Shown here one piece after another: positions 44,273-56,689 of a stretch of 64,000 nucleotides of DNA. The DNA is from Flabesymbios commensalis. Taxonomy: Eukaryota > Annelida > Polychaeta > Terebellida > Flabelligeridae. Location of the stretch: positions 52,462,309 to 52,526,308 of the forward strand of contig OZ024902.1 of assembly GCA_964017125.1 (NCBI GenBank), read 5' to 3'. Position 1 is the stretch's first letter, and the number at the start of each line of letters is the position of its first letter. The position numbers and the translations under genes are program-made. Below the pieces are notes generated by a model. The model saw only the letters and a program-made list of their open reading frames with translations. It was not told the DNA's origin and ran no database searches.

Positions 44273-45250
44273 TGATATGCCTCTTCAAACAAATATGTCT
44301 TCAGGGACCGCTCGAATATGTTGAGGTCGTGAATATCCCTCAGTAATGTGGGGAGAGAGTTCACAGCTTTGGAGCAGCGATGGCAAAAGCTCGATTACCA
44401 AATGTCTTGGTGAATGAATGCGGTTGTTTGAAAATAGGCTGATTAGCTGATCGCAGCGCTCGGTTTGGCTTATGCAGCACCAGTAGCTCAGGTAAATATT
44501 CAGGAGCCTTTCCGTGTACAACAAGGAATGTCAGCAGCAATATCTTATATGTAATTCTCTGCTGTATCGGTAGCCAGTGAAGCTGCATCCGTATTTCAGA
44601 GATGTGTTCATGACGTAGGATGCATGCAATTACTCTTGCGGCCGCATTTTGAACGCGCTGTAGCCTTGCGAGCTGATACTTTGGCAGACCTTGTAAAAGT
44701 GTGTTGCAGTAGTCTAGCCTTGAGATAACCAGGGACTGGACGATCTGGCGGGTTGCCGTCAGTGTTAGGTGCGACCCTACGCGACGAATGTTTCTTAGCC
44801 AAAAATAGCAAGCTTGACACACTTTACCAACTTGCGCATCCATTTGAAACGTGCTATCGAAGATTACACCAATATTCCGTGCGGAAGAAGTTGGTGGAAT
44901 GCTGATGTCCCCAATTGTTATGGGCTCAATGCTGATAGATTTGGTATTGTTCAATGACACCAGATAGACTAACTCGGTCTTATCATCATTGAGTTTTGGT
45001 CTGTGCATTACCATCCATGCACGAATTTCCGCTACACAAGCTTCAATTTTGGCAAGTGCGGCTTTTCTATCTGCATCATTACTAATGTGAAACGTGATGT
45101 AGATATGGGTGTCGTCGGCGTATAGCTGATAGTGCTTCCTACATATGGCACCTATCGGCACAGTGTACTGCGTGAAGAGGAATGGGCCAAGGGCCGAGCC
45201 TTGTGGGACTTCATATATCAAGAGTATACTCTGTGACTTACAGCCGTTAA
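44273..45250 (-). pseudogene. Outer LINE, reverse transcriptase C-terminal part
   Basis: Open from about 45250 to 44361, covering RT motifs EVPQGSALGPFLF, LYADDTHIYI (catalytic YADD), LNDDKTELVYL and the thumb (RLDYCNTLLQGLPKYQLARL, QNAAARVI). A frame change near 44365 separates it from the last segment, SLPTLLRDIHDLNIFERSL, KTYLFEEAYQ. An old, inactive copy. Confidence 0.85.
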
Positions 45251-45274
45251 AGAAGAAGAAGCAACCGCTCAACT

Positions 45275-46797
45275 GTGGATAATCTTTTTGTGTTACATTG
45301 TATTATTAACTCTGCATTACAGAATGGAAAGAAATTATTCTGTGCATTTCTCGATTTTCGTAAAGCTTTCGACTACTTCAATAGAGATTGTCTCTGGTTT
45401 AAGTTACTTGATTATGGTTTGAGAGGAAATGTAATAAGAAGTATGTATTGTGAAGTCAAGACCAGGGTACGATATGGTGGAGAAACATCAAATACATTTA
45501 ATAGTTTTCTGGGAGTACGACAAGGTGAGAGCTTGTCACCCCTTTTATTTAGTATGTATGTTAATGATATGAGAGCAATGTTGCATGAAAGTGGAAGCGA
45601 AGGGATAACTGTTGACGATCTTAAACTATGTCTATGCCGATGATTCTGTCTTAATAGCTGAGAGTAGATTGGATTTGCAAAATAGTCTAGATTCTGTTCA
45701 TGATTATTGTCAAAGGTGGAAATGATGTGTTAATATACTCAAAACTAAGATAGTTGTATTTAGGAAGGGTGGGAGGTTATCGATAGATGATATTTGGTTT
45801 TATGGTGATTCAATTTTAGAAGTAGTAGAACATTTCTCATATTTAGGTATTATGTTTTCTAGTACAGGGAAATTTTCGGGGACCCAACAAGATTTAGCAG
45901 ACAGGGAGTTGCGAGCACTATTTCAATTCAGGGTATAGCGTATGAATTGATCGACCCCAAACCAGAACTATTATGTATGTTATTCGATAGACTAGTTTTA
46001 CCTGTATTACTTTACTCATGTGAATTATGGGGATTCCACACTGCTGCGGCGGTGGAGAGAGTACATCTGAAAATTTGTAAATGGGTTTTGAAAGTGTCTA
46101 AATCAACAACTAACAAAATGGTATACGGGGAACTTGGAAGATGCCCACTAATTTTAGAAAAAAGGTACGCATAGTGCTAAAAATGGTACACAGAGAATTA
46201 AGTCCATTGGTTCAGCAAATTTATAAGATAATGTTGCACACTATTACTGCAGATAATACAATTGTTAACTGGGCTGCTCTAGTAAGAGACATGTTATTTA
46301 ATTTGGGTTTTGGCTATGCCTGGATGCAACAGGTTGTTACAAATAGAACATATTTTATTAGTTTATTTAAACAGAGATTACGCGATCAATACATTCAACA
46401 ATGGATTACTTCAGTAAGTACCAGGTCGAGCTGTTCAATATACAAGAATATAACAAACCACTTTCGATGTCAAAATTATTTCCATATGGTAACAAATTGT
46501 AAGCACAGAATTTCTCTTATAAGATTTCGAACCAAGAATCATTCACTACCAAATGTAATTCAAGGCAGAGGGAGAAATCGCAGACCCTACAACGAGCGGC
46601 TATGTCCAACATGTAATGTCCTAGGAGATGAATTTCATTGTTTGTTTGAATGTGAGAACACACGTCACATCATACATGTGTTACCCCGCTATTACACTTT
46701 CAGGCCAAATATGTTTAAATTATCCTCTCTCTTATCTTCTGAAGAACCATCTGTGTTAAGAAAACTTGCAAATTTTGTATATCTACGTGATTCTTAG
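45275..46797 (+). pseudogene. Inner LINE reverse transcriptase and C-terminal zinc motif
   Basis: Reads LFCAFLDFRKAFDYFNRDCL, GVRQGESLSPLLFSMYVNDM, then after a frame change YADDSVLIAES (about 45634-45666). Further blocks are VLYSCELWGF-like sequence (45980-46050, LPVLLYSCELWGFH) and a C-terminal CPTCNVLGDEFHCLFEC. At least three frame breaks separate the blocks. The RQGESLSPLLFS type differs from the outer LINE's PQGSALGP type, so they belong to different LINE clades. Confidence 0.8.
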
Positions 46798-46817
46798 TAT
46801 TAGAGTCCATTTTCTCA

Positions 46818-46840
46818 TACACACACACACACACACACAC
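46818..46840. repeat. (CA)n microsatellite
   Basis: About 11 CA units just after the inner LINE coding region, within its 3' part. Confidence 0.95.
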
Positions 46841-47619
46841 AATTGTATCACCTTATTGCATCACTGTTCACGCTTTATCTGTCGCCAGACTATTTTACGC
46901 GTCAAACATGCACGTGTTTATATATGTTTATATGTATGCACACAGATTGTAAATCTATTGCTGAATAAACTTACCTACTTTAATGTTAATGGACTGACAA
47001 CGGTTGTTTAAATATGACCTAAGCCAGTCATGAGCAGTGTCCTGAATCCCAATATCTGACAGTATGTTTAGAAGCATGCCATGGTCTATCGTATCAAAGG
47101 CTGCTGATAAGTCTAATAACACCAGCATTATGCCTTATGTGGATCTAAGGCCATCATAATATCATTGCTCACTCTTAGAAGTGCTGTTTCTGTGCTGTGT
47201 AGAGGGCGATATGGCGATTGATGAGGTTCGTGCTGGTTTCTAACAATCTTCGAAGAACAATGCACTCGAGTTAGAGGTAGACAATCCTGTCATCGACAGG
47301 TATAATTATTTTAGAGTCAAACATTATTATAAGCAGTCGTGAAGATAAATATCGTCATCACTGACGTAGCTGTCACGCCCCGCTGTTTGTATAAAGCGAG
47401 ATTATGGGGTTGTGTCTGTAAATTATCCCGTATTCACCCTACCATGGCCTACTGGTCTCACCAAAAAGGTTCTACAGAAATTAAAGAAAGGGAACAATTA
47501 TTTTCACACATTTGAAGTTGTGGGTCGCGGCATTTAAATTTGTTCACTGGACGGGTAAATATTTCACTAACAATAATCACATGGATGTCAGTTATTTAAT
47601 AAGCCTAATTTTCGGGTGT

Positions 47620-47745
47620 GAAATGGGGCGGGGGCCCTAGGGTAGTGGTTAGCACCGCTGCCTTTCACGCCAGAGTCCGGGGTTCGGTTCCCGGTCTCGG
47701 CGGTTTGAAAGAAACAAAATTGTTTCTTCCCCATCCACGTGTGAA
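47620..47745 (+). mobile_element. tRNA-derived SINE, same family as 18.5 kb
   Basis: The head has GGGTAGTGGTTAGCACCGC (A-box region) and GGGTTCGGTTCCC (B-box), then the body GAAAGAAACAAAATTGTTTC shared with the 18.52-kb copy. Part of a longer open frame on this strand is incidental. Confidence 0.75.
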
Positions 47746-47757
47746 AGTTAGTATTGT

Positions 47758-47945
47758 GGGGAGCCTCCGTGACCGAGAGGTAGCGTGCTCGGCCTCAGAC
47801 CGCCAGGGCTCGAATTTCGAATCCTGTGTCTGGAGGACAGTGTCATCTCAATCATCTCACCATCCTCAGGAGGTTCTCCTGGCCCAGTTTAGCCTATATG
47901 TGCACAAAGGTGGCCTAAAGCCCGATTCATTTCATTTTATTTCGG
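47758..47945 (+). mobile_element. Second tRNA-derived SINE
   Basis: Has GTGACCGAGAGGTAGCGTGC and GGGCTCGAATTTCGAATCC as box A and box B, with a different 3' body (CTGGAGGACAGTGTCATCTC, CAGGAGGTTCTCCTGGCC) ending near TTTCATTTTATTTC. A different SINE family placed head to tail behind the first. Confidence 0.7.
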
Positions 47946-48160
47946 GTGTGAATGCTTCATTCATTCTTCACAAAGAGCTCTTTGTCATATATATGACATT
48001 TCGCTTTCTTTGTTATTCAGCACAGGTCACACTAATTACAAGAGAGATTGCACCATGTTAATTACAATAATAGGCCTATACATCACAGAGAATGAACCAT
48101 GTTGGTTCAATGCTGGGCAACGTCACAGACGGTGGACCAGCAGTAAACCATCATTGGGTC

Positions 48161-50880
48161 AGTTTATCGTGTTGGTGTCCATCACAGATATTTACACATC
48201 ACGTCAATGCCGTTAACTTGATTTTAAAGGTAGAAGTGTACAGTTTACAGATAGGCTTAGGGCTGATCTGCAAAAGCCTGCTAAAAATACGTTTTTGCAT
48301 CACCCCCCCCCCCCCCGGACATAAGTGCCTTCGTTTGTTATTGTAGGAAAATATATCAAATTTAATATTTGAAACATTAATCAAAAACCAGAATCGAGAC
48401 ACTGTAATCACGATACCCTAAGAAAAGTTATAAAACGAAAAATAATATTGTTCAGTCCTCATTTTTTATGTGAATTTTACTATTTTATTAAGCATTCAGC
48501 AAAAATACGCAAAACAAATGCATACATGCGCAACCATAAATAAAATAAAACATTTGTAAAACTGTAAAAACTTTATTTTGATCATTTTTTTTAATTTAAA
48601 TTTTACTTTTTTCGTAAGTTTGATTTCACCGAATCCCCGCTAAAGGTACAGTTTTATACGAGTATGTATTAAACATAGATGATTTTTTGGCAAAATTGAT
48701 AGCATTAAAACAAAATAAAAAATCAAAAAATGTGTCTTATTAAGTGTTTTGTGACCATACCCGAATGGATATGTATTAGTCAGGTACCTTGGCGTCATTT
48801 TTTAGCATTATATTTACCGGGCGGCGAGGAAAACACTAAATTTTTGTACACAGTTTCTCAAGTGGCAAAATCTAAAATGGCCGCCAAAATGAAAACATTT
48901 TTCGTCGCATTTCCCGGTAAATGAACATTATTTTCTCCATATACCTTGATATAAACATAAGAAACCTTTCTAAGACATATAATTTACTGCTGTTAGTTAT
49001 TTGAAAAAAAGATCACATTAAACGTAAAAAAACACTGTTTATTTGATTAATGTGAGCTCAACATGGGCTGTCGTTCATGTCCGCATATCCTATCACTTTC
49101 TGACAAAATAATTGCAATTACTTTAGTCATAACATGAACAGTGGAGCATCTTAAATCTACTTTTTGTAATATGAAGGACATAATAATAATGAAAAACAAA
49201 TACTAAAGTTATTACAATTTAGATATAAAAATAAAATAACATTTTATCAAAAACCTTGAAATACATTGAAGTATGATTGATGCCTTTGATTGGACTCTTA
49301 GCTATAATACCATAAACATTGCCATGAACACTTCTTCAGACACTTATACGAATTACCACACCTCCGAGGCGTGAGACCCTATATAAGTAATTTAATTGAA
49401 ACGATATTAAATTGAATTTGTACCGTTATGTGCATTTGACATTACAGTTTTCCATTTTTTTTTAATATGTTATTATACAAACATAATATTATAATTAAAA
49501 AAATACTATTTATTTGATCTAAATTTGAAACTGCTATCTTTATCACATAGCCCGAAATTTTTAACTACACAAAGGTAAGATAAACAGCAAAATGTAAAGT
49601 TAGCACATGGTCTGAAAGGCCTGATAGATATAATAAAATCTGAAGATGCACTTCCACCAGCAAAAGCTACATTCAAATTTGCAAGGATGTATTTTTTTTA
49701 TTTACTCCCTAAGGTGGTATGTATCATATTTTATTTAAAATACATGATTTTAGTGATTATGATTCTAAATATGTTCTGGTATAACGCAACACCAAGCTTG
49801 CACCACAGCAGGACTGTTAATGATTATTTTTGACAAAAGGAAGAGAGCTGTATTTACTCATTTGAGGAAAGGCAACAAGTCAAACAGCATGAGCGTCATC
49901 AACTCTGACCCATGAACGACTGAATGTTCAATAAACTTAGTCAACAATTTCACGACTTAGGCATTGTCGTGGCTTTATTAATACACTTCTAGAAGTAGAA
50001 GTGGCTCTGGCTAATTATAGGTCCACTTAATTGCGTTTTAAACAAGATAATATTGTAGCATCAGCATGTCTTAGGTATATTTACTATGGATGGCAAATAT
50101 TGTTTAGCTGTCACCAAACACATTTAACTGATATTTTCAGTACTGTTCTTGCCTTTAACTGAAGACGAGAAGTAGATCAACAAAATGACTAAGCAATGCC
50201 ACTAGTGGATTACAAGCATTTTGGGTATTCCCAAATACAGTCTTACGTAAAGCATCAATGATGGTAGTACAATTTTTTCTTCACCTTGGATCATATGAAT
50301 TATTCACATATGAGGCATGAATTTCCGTCCCAGCTTCTAGCAATTTTATTTAGAGATGAGAAGAACTACAGTACATTCTCAGCAATTTTATTTGAACCAT
50401 AAGTACACGACGAGCAGTCATTGTTCTGCATCTTAATTTTATTCAAGTTAACCATATTATCAAGTTAAATAAAAGCTTCCGGAGTTGTATTAGCTCTCAA
50501 CGAAAATAAAAATGCGGATATATATACGGGATTTCCCACAAATGTAGGCCTGTTGGTTGGGCGAATTTGTAATATTAGCAAGTCAATCAAAACCTGTTCC
50601 TTAAAGACACAACATGTTTTAAACATATCGCTGGAAAAATTCAGTAAATTTGCTAATTTTACTTTGATCGGCAGCTTGATGATATTACTAGAATAAACAT
50701 CAAGTGGATATCTACATATCATTGCACAACCTAAGAGATGCGATGGAAACGATGGATCAGCGTTCAAGATCTGCTAAATAATTGGTCAACCATTTGAAAT
50801 GTGTTTATCCATGGTTCTGAGAACAAAAAGTCAATTTATGCAGCTCTTTTTACATTCAATAAGTAATACTACCATATCGC
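48161..50880. other. No supported gene; AT-rich intergenic sequence
   Basis: Contains a C14 run at 48303-48316, a short repeat with AAAATGGCCGCCAAAATG (48874) related to the GATGGCCGCCA family, and long A/T-rich tracts. Small frames here lack splice or family support. The part from about 50270 onward may belong to the degraded gene whose end is at 51.1-51.4 kb. Confidence 0.5.
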
Positions 50881-51084
50881 ATGCAAACTGACTTACAATA
50901 TTTTTTGATTTTGAAAAACAATGCAGCAGCTTGGCACAATAATAAACATTTCCAACGAACTTTTAAGAGAAGGAGAGCAAGCTATATGTACAACATATGG
51001 GCATTAACAACATCAGGATGTCAACGAATTCAGATATTATCTATTTGGATCGCTCACAGCAGATCCATCACGTCTGGCCAATGA

Positions 51085-51418
51085 TGTCAAGATGCTGCAT
51101 ATTTATAAACATATTATGCGTTCTAACTATCAAGCTGCAATATGGCGCAGGAGTTTACTTGCCCAGACATGGACATGGTTGGAGGGTGGAAGTAAACATT
51201 ATTTCTATAGACTGGATTAATAACACACCTGCCCCTAAACATGTTCTGGGGTGTCTTATCTGTAAGTGCAAAAGTTGAAAAGATAAAAGATGTACATGCT
51301 GTCGTGATAGCCTGAAGTGTACCAGTGCCTTTGGATGTAAATCTCTAAGTGATAACGCGATAGAAATTGATGCAACAAATGTGATACAGGATTCTAATGA
51401 TGATTCAGACTTTGAATA
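51085..51418 (+). pseudogene. C-terminal remnant of a cysteine-rich repeat-associated protein family
   Basis: Reads in pieces IYKHIMRSNYQAAIWRRSLL, IDWINNTPAPKHVLGCLIC, KCKS, then RCTCCRDSLKCTSAFGCKSL and SDDSDFE-like acidic end. Known: a protein family of unknown function, common in mollusc and cnidarian genomes, ends with an R-x-x-Y-Q-x-x-I-W segment, a P-A-P-x-x-(V/L)-L helix and a C-x-C...C-x-C...C-x-x-x-C cluster. The order here is the same. It is broken in a few places. Confidence 0.5.
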
Positions 51419-52404
51419 GGAGCCAGTACAAGATGTCATATTACTACGAAAAAATTGTTCAAATTGTTTATTTTTGTTTTATAATTAGCTATCTGGGTAT
51501 AAATACTTATAATAATTATTACGGCATGTATTGGTTTGCGAACACCTGTAGATAATATTTTTCTAATTAAATAAACCACTCGCTATTCGAGTTATATATT
51601 TATAACATTAAATTTTTGTCATATTTTAGTGCGAAACATTCACATTATAATACCACAATATCCTGGTATATCAACGGATTATCGTGAGATTACTTTAACA
51701 TTTTGTCCATAATAAGTCACTGTTATTATAACTTAGGGTGATAAAATGGCACAGGAATGACAGATCATGACTAATTATAATGTCACGACACAAATGACAT
51801 TACAAATCCATATACTCACGTTATTCTGCAAAATCTGGACATCGTAATGATTATGCTGACATTATAGTGTCTTATTCAGTACAAATTGACGATGGCGCAC
51901 ATTTTTATTATTGGGTGATAGAACACTCGCAGAATGTTATATTTAGATCCTTGGCCTTGGTAATAAATGCATTCATAGTACCGGTATATAAATCATTCTC
52001 CTCTGTGTAGCTACATTACATTATGTCAACCTGAATCTGGAAGCTGATGTGGTTGTGAGCATAAATAACTCATCAGACTTTTGACAAACTAAAGGAAACC
52101 ATTCTGAAAAATGCAAATTAATTTGCTGAATTTTGTATCAGGTTACGCAACATAAATAGCAAAGCTTACGGCCCAGGTATATTGAACATATATATATGTC
52201 TGAAATGTTATAAAGACTAGATGTTGTTGACGGAATCGATGACGATGTCCTCCTTTGGGCACCTCTCAAGAGTAGATACCTGGCCGACACAAGACATTGA
52301 CCCAATGCTGTATGGACCCAATGCTGTATTGCTGGCCCAGCGTCTGAGACGGTGGGCCAACACCAATACAACATTGGTCATGTGAAGCAGATATATCGAT
52401 CACT

Positions 52405-52515
52405 GCCCAGAAAACACAAATCATTTGTAGAACATCTTTACAACGTCGTCCCAACGTCTTCGACGCTGGTCCAACATTGTACAAATGCTATACAATTTTT
52501 TTGTGCTTACTGGGT
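52405..52515. mobile_element. ~110-bp near-palindromic MITE
   Basis: From CCCAGAAAACACAAATCATT to TTTTTTGTGCTTACTGGG around CCCAACGTCTTCGACGCTGG. Lies 33 bp from a shorter relative at 52290-52372. Confidence 0.85.
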
Positions 52516-52670
52516 GAGATGCCATCAGCAAAGACTCTACTAGTTCATGCTCGCACCAATAGCACTGTGTCCATCAAAAGGGACATCATATACTCACACG
52601 ACTAAGCTGATCCATGTCCATGAGAAACCAGTGAGATCAAATATCATAGTATTACAAAAAGAGATGACTT

Positions 52671-52778
52671 CCAGCAAAAACAAAGCATTCGTATAACATG
52701 TATACAATGTTGGACCAACGTCGAAGACGTTGTGCCGTCGTTGTATAAATGTTATACAAATGTTTTGTGTTTGCTGGG
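52671..52778. mobile_element. ~110-bp near-palindromic MITE
   Basis: From CCAGCAAAAACAAAGCATTC to GTTTTGTGTTTGCTGGG around GGACCAACGTCGAAGACGTTG; the core is in the opposite orientation to its neighbour at 52405. Confidence 0.85.
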
Positions 52779-53264
52779 CAGCAGCTAATACATCCACTGT
52801 TGAAAAACACATGCTTATGGATGTAACTTAATGGAGATATCTTTATTGAATAAAAATTCTACATCTACCATTAGAAAGTAACCTGCATAGAAGGTCTTAT
52901 ATCACTTACGAGACAATGACCGATCTAAAAAGTACTGCAATATAACGCAATCAGGAACACTGAAAGTCGGATAATAAATCAGCTACAGGTCATACTAAGA
53001 ATTACCGGGTTATGATGTTTGCTGAAGAATAGCCATAAACACACCGACATACTAATGATTTCTGAAAAAATTACTGGACACTGATGTTCTAGTTCCAGCT
53101 ATAGCTTCAATCAGTATGATCATTTGTTATGACATGATAGTCAGTACTCATTACATAGAATAGGCTGTAGATTTAACACAAATAATAATTTTCTCTTAGG
53201 ATTCCAGGCAGTAGATTCAAGTTGAAATCTCTATCAGGACGAAATTGCATTAAATAAATAACAT

Positions 53265-53395
53265 AAGCATTTATAATACGACTTTGCATGAGTACTGGGA
53301 AACATGTTATGTATAGTTAAGATCGTGTCTAAAACATGATAACAGTTGAAACACACACAACTGCTTCGCGCGTGTTACTATTTATAGCCCCCTTG
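53265..53395. repeat. Left member of a ~125-bp direct repeat pair
   Basis: Contains CATAAGCATTTATAATACGA, GAAACATGTTATGTATAG, AAGATCGTGTCTAAAACATG and the end GTGTTACT. The same order recurs at 57045-57172. The two copies bound the minisatellite block and differ by roughly 15 percent. Confidence 0.8.
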
Positions 53396-53409
53396 AAACT
53401 ATACCCGGG

Positions 53410-56400
53410 TAGATTCTGGGATCTCTTAGAATCTACCCTCCGGTAGATGCTAGATTATGCCCTGGGGTAGATAATGGAGGTTCTCAAAATCTGCCCCTCC
53501 CTACCAGGATCTACCCTCTTTCTTGTGATTTGGTAAAGTGTCTTTGGATCCCGGAATCTCCCCTCCCTCCCAAAATCTACCCCCTATTTCAACAAATTTA
53601 TATGTGGGACCCTCCCAGAATCTACCCCTCCCTCCCAGAATATACCCCCCCCCCCTTTCAACAACTATGTGCGACCATCCCAGACTCTAACCGTCCCTCT
53701 CAGAACATTCCCCTTTTCAACAACTGTATGAGACTCTTTCAAAAATCTACCCCTCCCTCCCAGAATCTTCCCCCCCCCCCCCACTCATCATCAACTATAT
53801 GCGACACTCCTAAAGTCCACCCCTCCCTCCCAGAATGCACCCCCCTTATAACCTCTTGAGTGCCACTATGACGACTTAAGTCGTCATACTTTTGTCGCTC
53901 CCCTGTACCGCAATGACGACTTAAGTCGTCATTTGTTAAGTAGGCCTATTTACCAATAGCTCTCCTGACACGAGTAGGTCCCCTAATTCATTTTTGTCTG
54001 CCTCAGAGTAGAGGGTGGGAAATTCACGGGGATTCCGTGTTTAGCGTAACATGATCACTGCATTGGTCACATGATCACACACCGATCACGTGATACACTT
54101 TTTCCCTCCTTGATAAGCTTATTTGCATAAATTCATTACTTCCGTCGGCCATCTTGATTTTTTAACTTTTGACAGAATATTCCTAGAATCTTATGTGATA
54201 CCTCCTTTTTGACTAATTTGTGTACACTGATTACATTGGCATTGTTATTTTTACGATCAAAGTCATCTAGAGGTCAAAACCAAGATGGTTGCCATCGCGG
54301 ACATCTTGAATTTTTAACTTTTGACAGAATAGCCCCAGAATCTTGTGTAATATCTCATTTTCGACTAATTTCAATACACTGAATTCAGTGGAATGGTTAT
54401 TTTTATGTTTCAATGTGATCTGAAGGTCCAAAACAATATGGCCGCCAATAACCAGAAAATGCATGGCAACTGTAAAAAGTATTTCTATTCAATAATTTAT
54501 CTGCTTTGCCCTTGAAATGATCTTTATATGACCTGTCCTGACCCTGGAGTGAACTCCAGTAAAGGGCCACCCCAAACCATGTCACCCTTATTACCCAGGT
54601 TTGGGTGCCTCAGGAGTTTTGTGACTTGAAGCCCATGTTCTACAACACTTCAATTGACCTCATTTTGCACTGATGTTAGCGCTGACAGACATAAGAGGGG
54701 ACGGGTGATATAAGAGTGGGGTATTACCCTTCCAAGCCACATATAGTCACTCTACCCCCCCCCCCCCCCCCGGTATGCGTGTTGGAAGGCTTTTCAGCCA
54801 CAATATGTCAGCTGCAGCCTTGTGGAACACTCCTTTGCAACAAAAAACATAAGGAAACTGTACAGTACCCTACAGTAGAGCTTCACCAAAGGCAACCCCA
54901 ACCCATGTCACCTTCAGGACCCAGGTGGGGGTTCCTCAGGTGCTTTGTGACTTTGAGCCCATGTTCCACAAGACTACAATTGACCATTGTTTGCATTGAT
55001 TTTAGTGTTGGTGGAGGGCGTGATATAAGAGGGGATGGGGGATATAAGAGTGAGGTATTACCCCTCCGAGCAACATAATATTCACTGTACCCCCTAGGAT
55101 GCGTGTTGGAAGGCTTCTCAGCCACAATATGTCAGCTGCAGTCTTGTGGAAAACTTCTTTGCAACAAAAAACGGTGTTTTATTCAATATTTTAGCTTGTT
55201 TGACCTTCAAATGACCTCGACATGACCTTGACATGACCTTGGGGTAGTACCCCTGTAAAGTCTAACCAACAACCCAAGTCAGATTATAGCTAGGTGTGGG
55301 CCCATTAAATGTGGACTCAGATAATTCACATGGAAGATTGTTTTCCCTAAAACTTCCTGTGTTGGCCTTATGTGGCGTGGCACAGGGGAGCACAATAGTC
55401 CTGGCACTCAAGAGGTTAACGACTATATGTGACACTTCCAGAAACTACCCTTCACTCTCAGATTATACCCCTCCCTCTCAGAATATACACCTCCTTCTAC
55501 AAATATATGCGATATTCCAAGGGGTAGATTCTGGGAGTTTCGCATAATAGTATAGTTGTTAAAAACGGGGGTATATTCTAGGAGAGAGGAGTGGATTCCA
55601 AGTAGCTCGCCCATATAAATTTGTTGAAAAGTGGGGTAGATTCTGGGAGGGAGGGGTAGATTCTGGGAGTGTCGCATGTAGTTTTTTAAAGGGGGGGGGG
55701 GTGTTCCGAGAGGGAGGGTAGATTCTGGGAGGGTCACATAATAATAGTTCTTTAAAAGGGGGATATATCCTGGGAGGGAGGGGTAGATTCTGGGAGGGTC
55801 GTATACAGTTGTTGAAAAGGGGGGATATATTCTGGGAGGGAGGGGTGGATTCTGGGAGGGTCGCAAAATTAGAGTTGTTTAAGAGGGTTATATCCTGGGA
55901 GGGAGGGGTAGGTTCTGGGAAGGTCGCATACAGTTGTTGAAAAGGGTTATATTCTGGGAGGGAGGGGTAGATTCTGGGAGGGTCGCATACAGTTGTTGAA
56001 AAGGGTAATATTCTGGGAGGGAGGGGTAGATTCTGGGAGGGTTGCACATATAAATTTGTTGAAAAGGAGGTATATTCTGGGAGGGAAGAGTAGATTCTGG
56101 GAAGGTCGCACAAACAAATTTGGTAAAAAGGGGGTATATTCTGAGAGGGAGGGGTAGATTCTGGGAGGTTCGCACATATAAATTTGTTGAAAAGGAGGGG
56201 GGGGGGGGGGGTGGGGGTATATTCTGCGATGACGGGGTAAACTCTTGGAGTGTCGAACATATAAATTTGTTGAAAAGGGTGGTATATTCTGAGAGGGAGA
56301 ATAGATTCTGGAAGGGTCGCACATATAAATTTCTTGAAAAGGGAGGTATATTCTGGGACGGTCGCATAATTATAGTTGTTTAAAGGGGTATATCTTGAAA

Positions 56401-56650
56401 GGGAGGGGTAGATTCTGGGAGGGTCGCATACAGTTGTTGAAAAGTGTTATATTATGGGAGGGAAGGGTGGATTCAGGGAGAGTCGCATATATAAATTTAT
56501 TAAAAAAGGGGGTATATTCTGGGAGGGAGAAGTAGATTCTGGGGGGGGGGGGGGGTCGAAGATAAAAATTTGTTGAAAACGAGGTATATACTGGGATGAA
56601 GGAGTAGATTCTGGGTGAAGGTGGATCGCCCTGTCTACATCCTCAAGGAA
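53410..56650. repeat. Large GGGAGGGAGGGGTAGATTCT minisatellite in two orientations
   Basis: From 53410 to 53845 and 55421 to about 55515 the unit reads CCCTCCCAGAATCTACCCC, TTTCAACAACTATATGCG. From about 55515 to 56650 it reads in the reverse sense (GATTCTGGGAGGGTCGCATA, AGTTGTTGAAAAGGGG). Unit length is about 60-80 bp and varies. A 1.57-kb element is inserted at 53846-55420. Proline-rich frames on the minus strand are artefacts of the unit. Confidence 0.9.
53848..55418. mobile_element. 1.57-kb TIR element inserted in the minisatellite
   Basis: The left end AACCTCTTGAGTGCCA and right end TGGCACTCAAGAGGTT are perfect inverted repeats. Minisatellite of the same orientation continues on both sides, which shows insertion. 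Near the left end are two copies of GACGACTTAAGTCGTCAT. The right side has TTAA; the left is TATAA, so the target duplication is unclear. Inside are two ~340-bp repeats (54545-54840, 54880-55165) around CCACAATATGTCAGCTGCAG. No transposase frame was seen. Confidence 0.75.
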
Positions 56651-56689
56651 AACGACGATAGAAAACCATTTTGTAAAACCCACGATTGG

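Larger units (their letters stand above)
45251..46980 (+). mobile_element. Nested LINE (inner), plus strand, 5' truncated
   Basis: Inserted into the outer LINE with GTTAA on both sides (near 45246 and 46982) as the likely target duplication. It begins inside the reverse transcriptase and ends after AATAAA (46961) with no clear tail. Because it interrupts the outer LINE it is the younger of the two. Confidence 0.8.
44158..47260 (-). mobile_element. L2/CR1-type LINE (outer), split by a nested LINE
   Basis: A minus-strand LINE in two blocks. The 5' block, 46985-47260, reads SPYRPLHSTETALLRVSNDI, LVLLDLSAAFDTIDHGMLL and DWLRSYLNNRCQSI. The 3' block, 44273-45250, continues CKSQSILLIYEVPQGSALG, then YADDTHIYI. 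The blocks are contiguous once the 1.73-kb plus-strand insert is removed. The 3' end near 44158-44175 carries a short ATTAAAGT repeat tail, typical of L2-like elements. It is 5' truncated upstream of the RPxHSTETA motif. Confidence 0.85.

Noticed and set aside
54716-55125. Frames of 120 and 80 codons across GC-richer sequence
   Set aside because: They fall on the internal ~340-bp repeats of the 53.85-kb element; no domain and no consistent frame between the two repeat copies.
55423-56367. Proline-rich reading frames of up to 233 codons on the minus strand
   Set aside because: They overlap in all three frames and follow the minisatellite unit exactly; no start context, splice site or domain.
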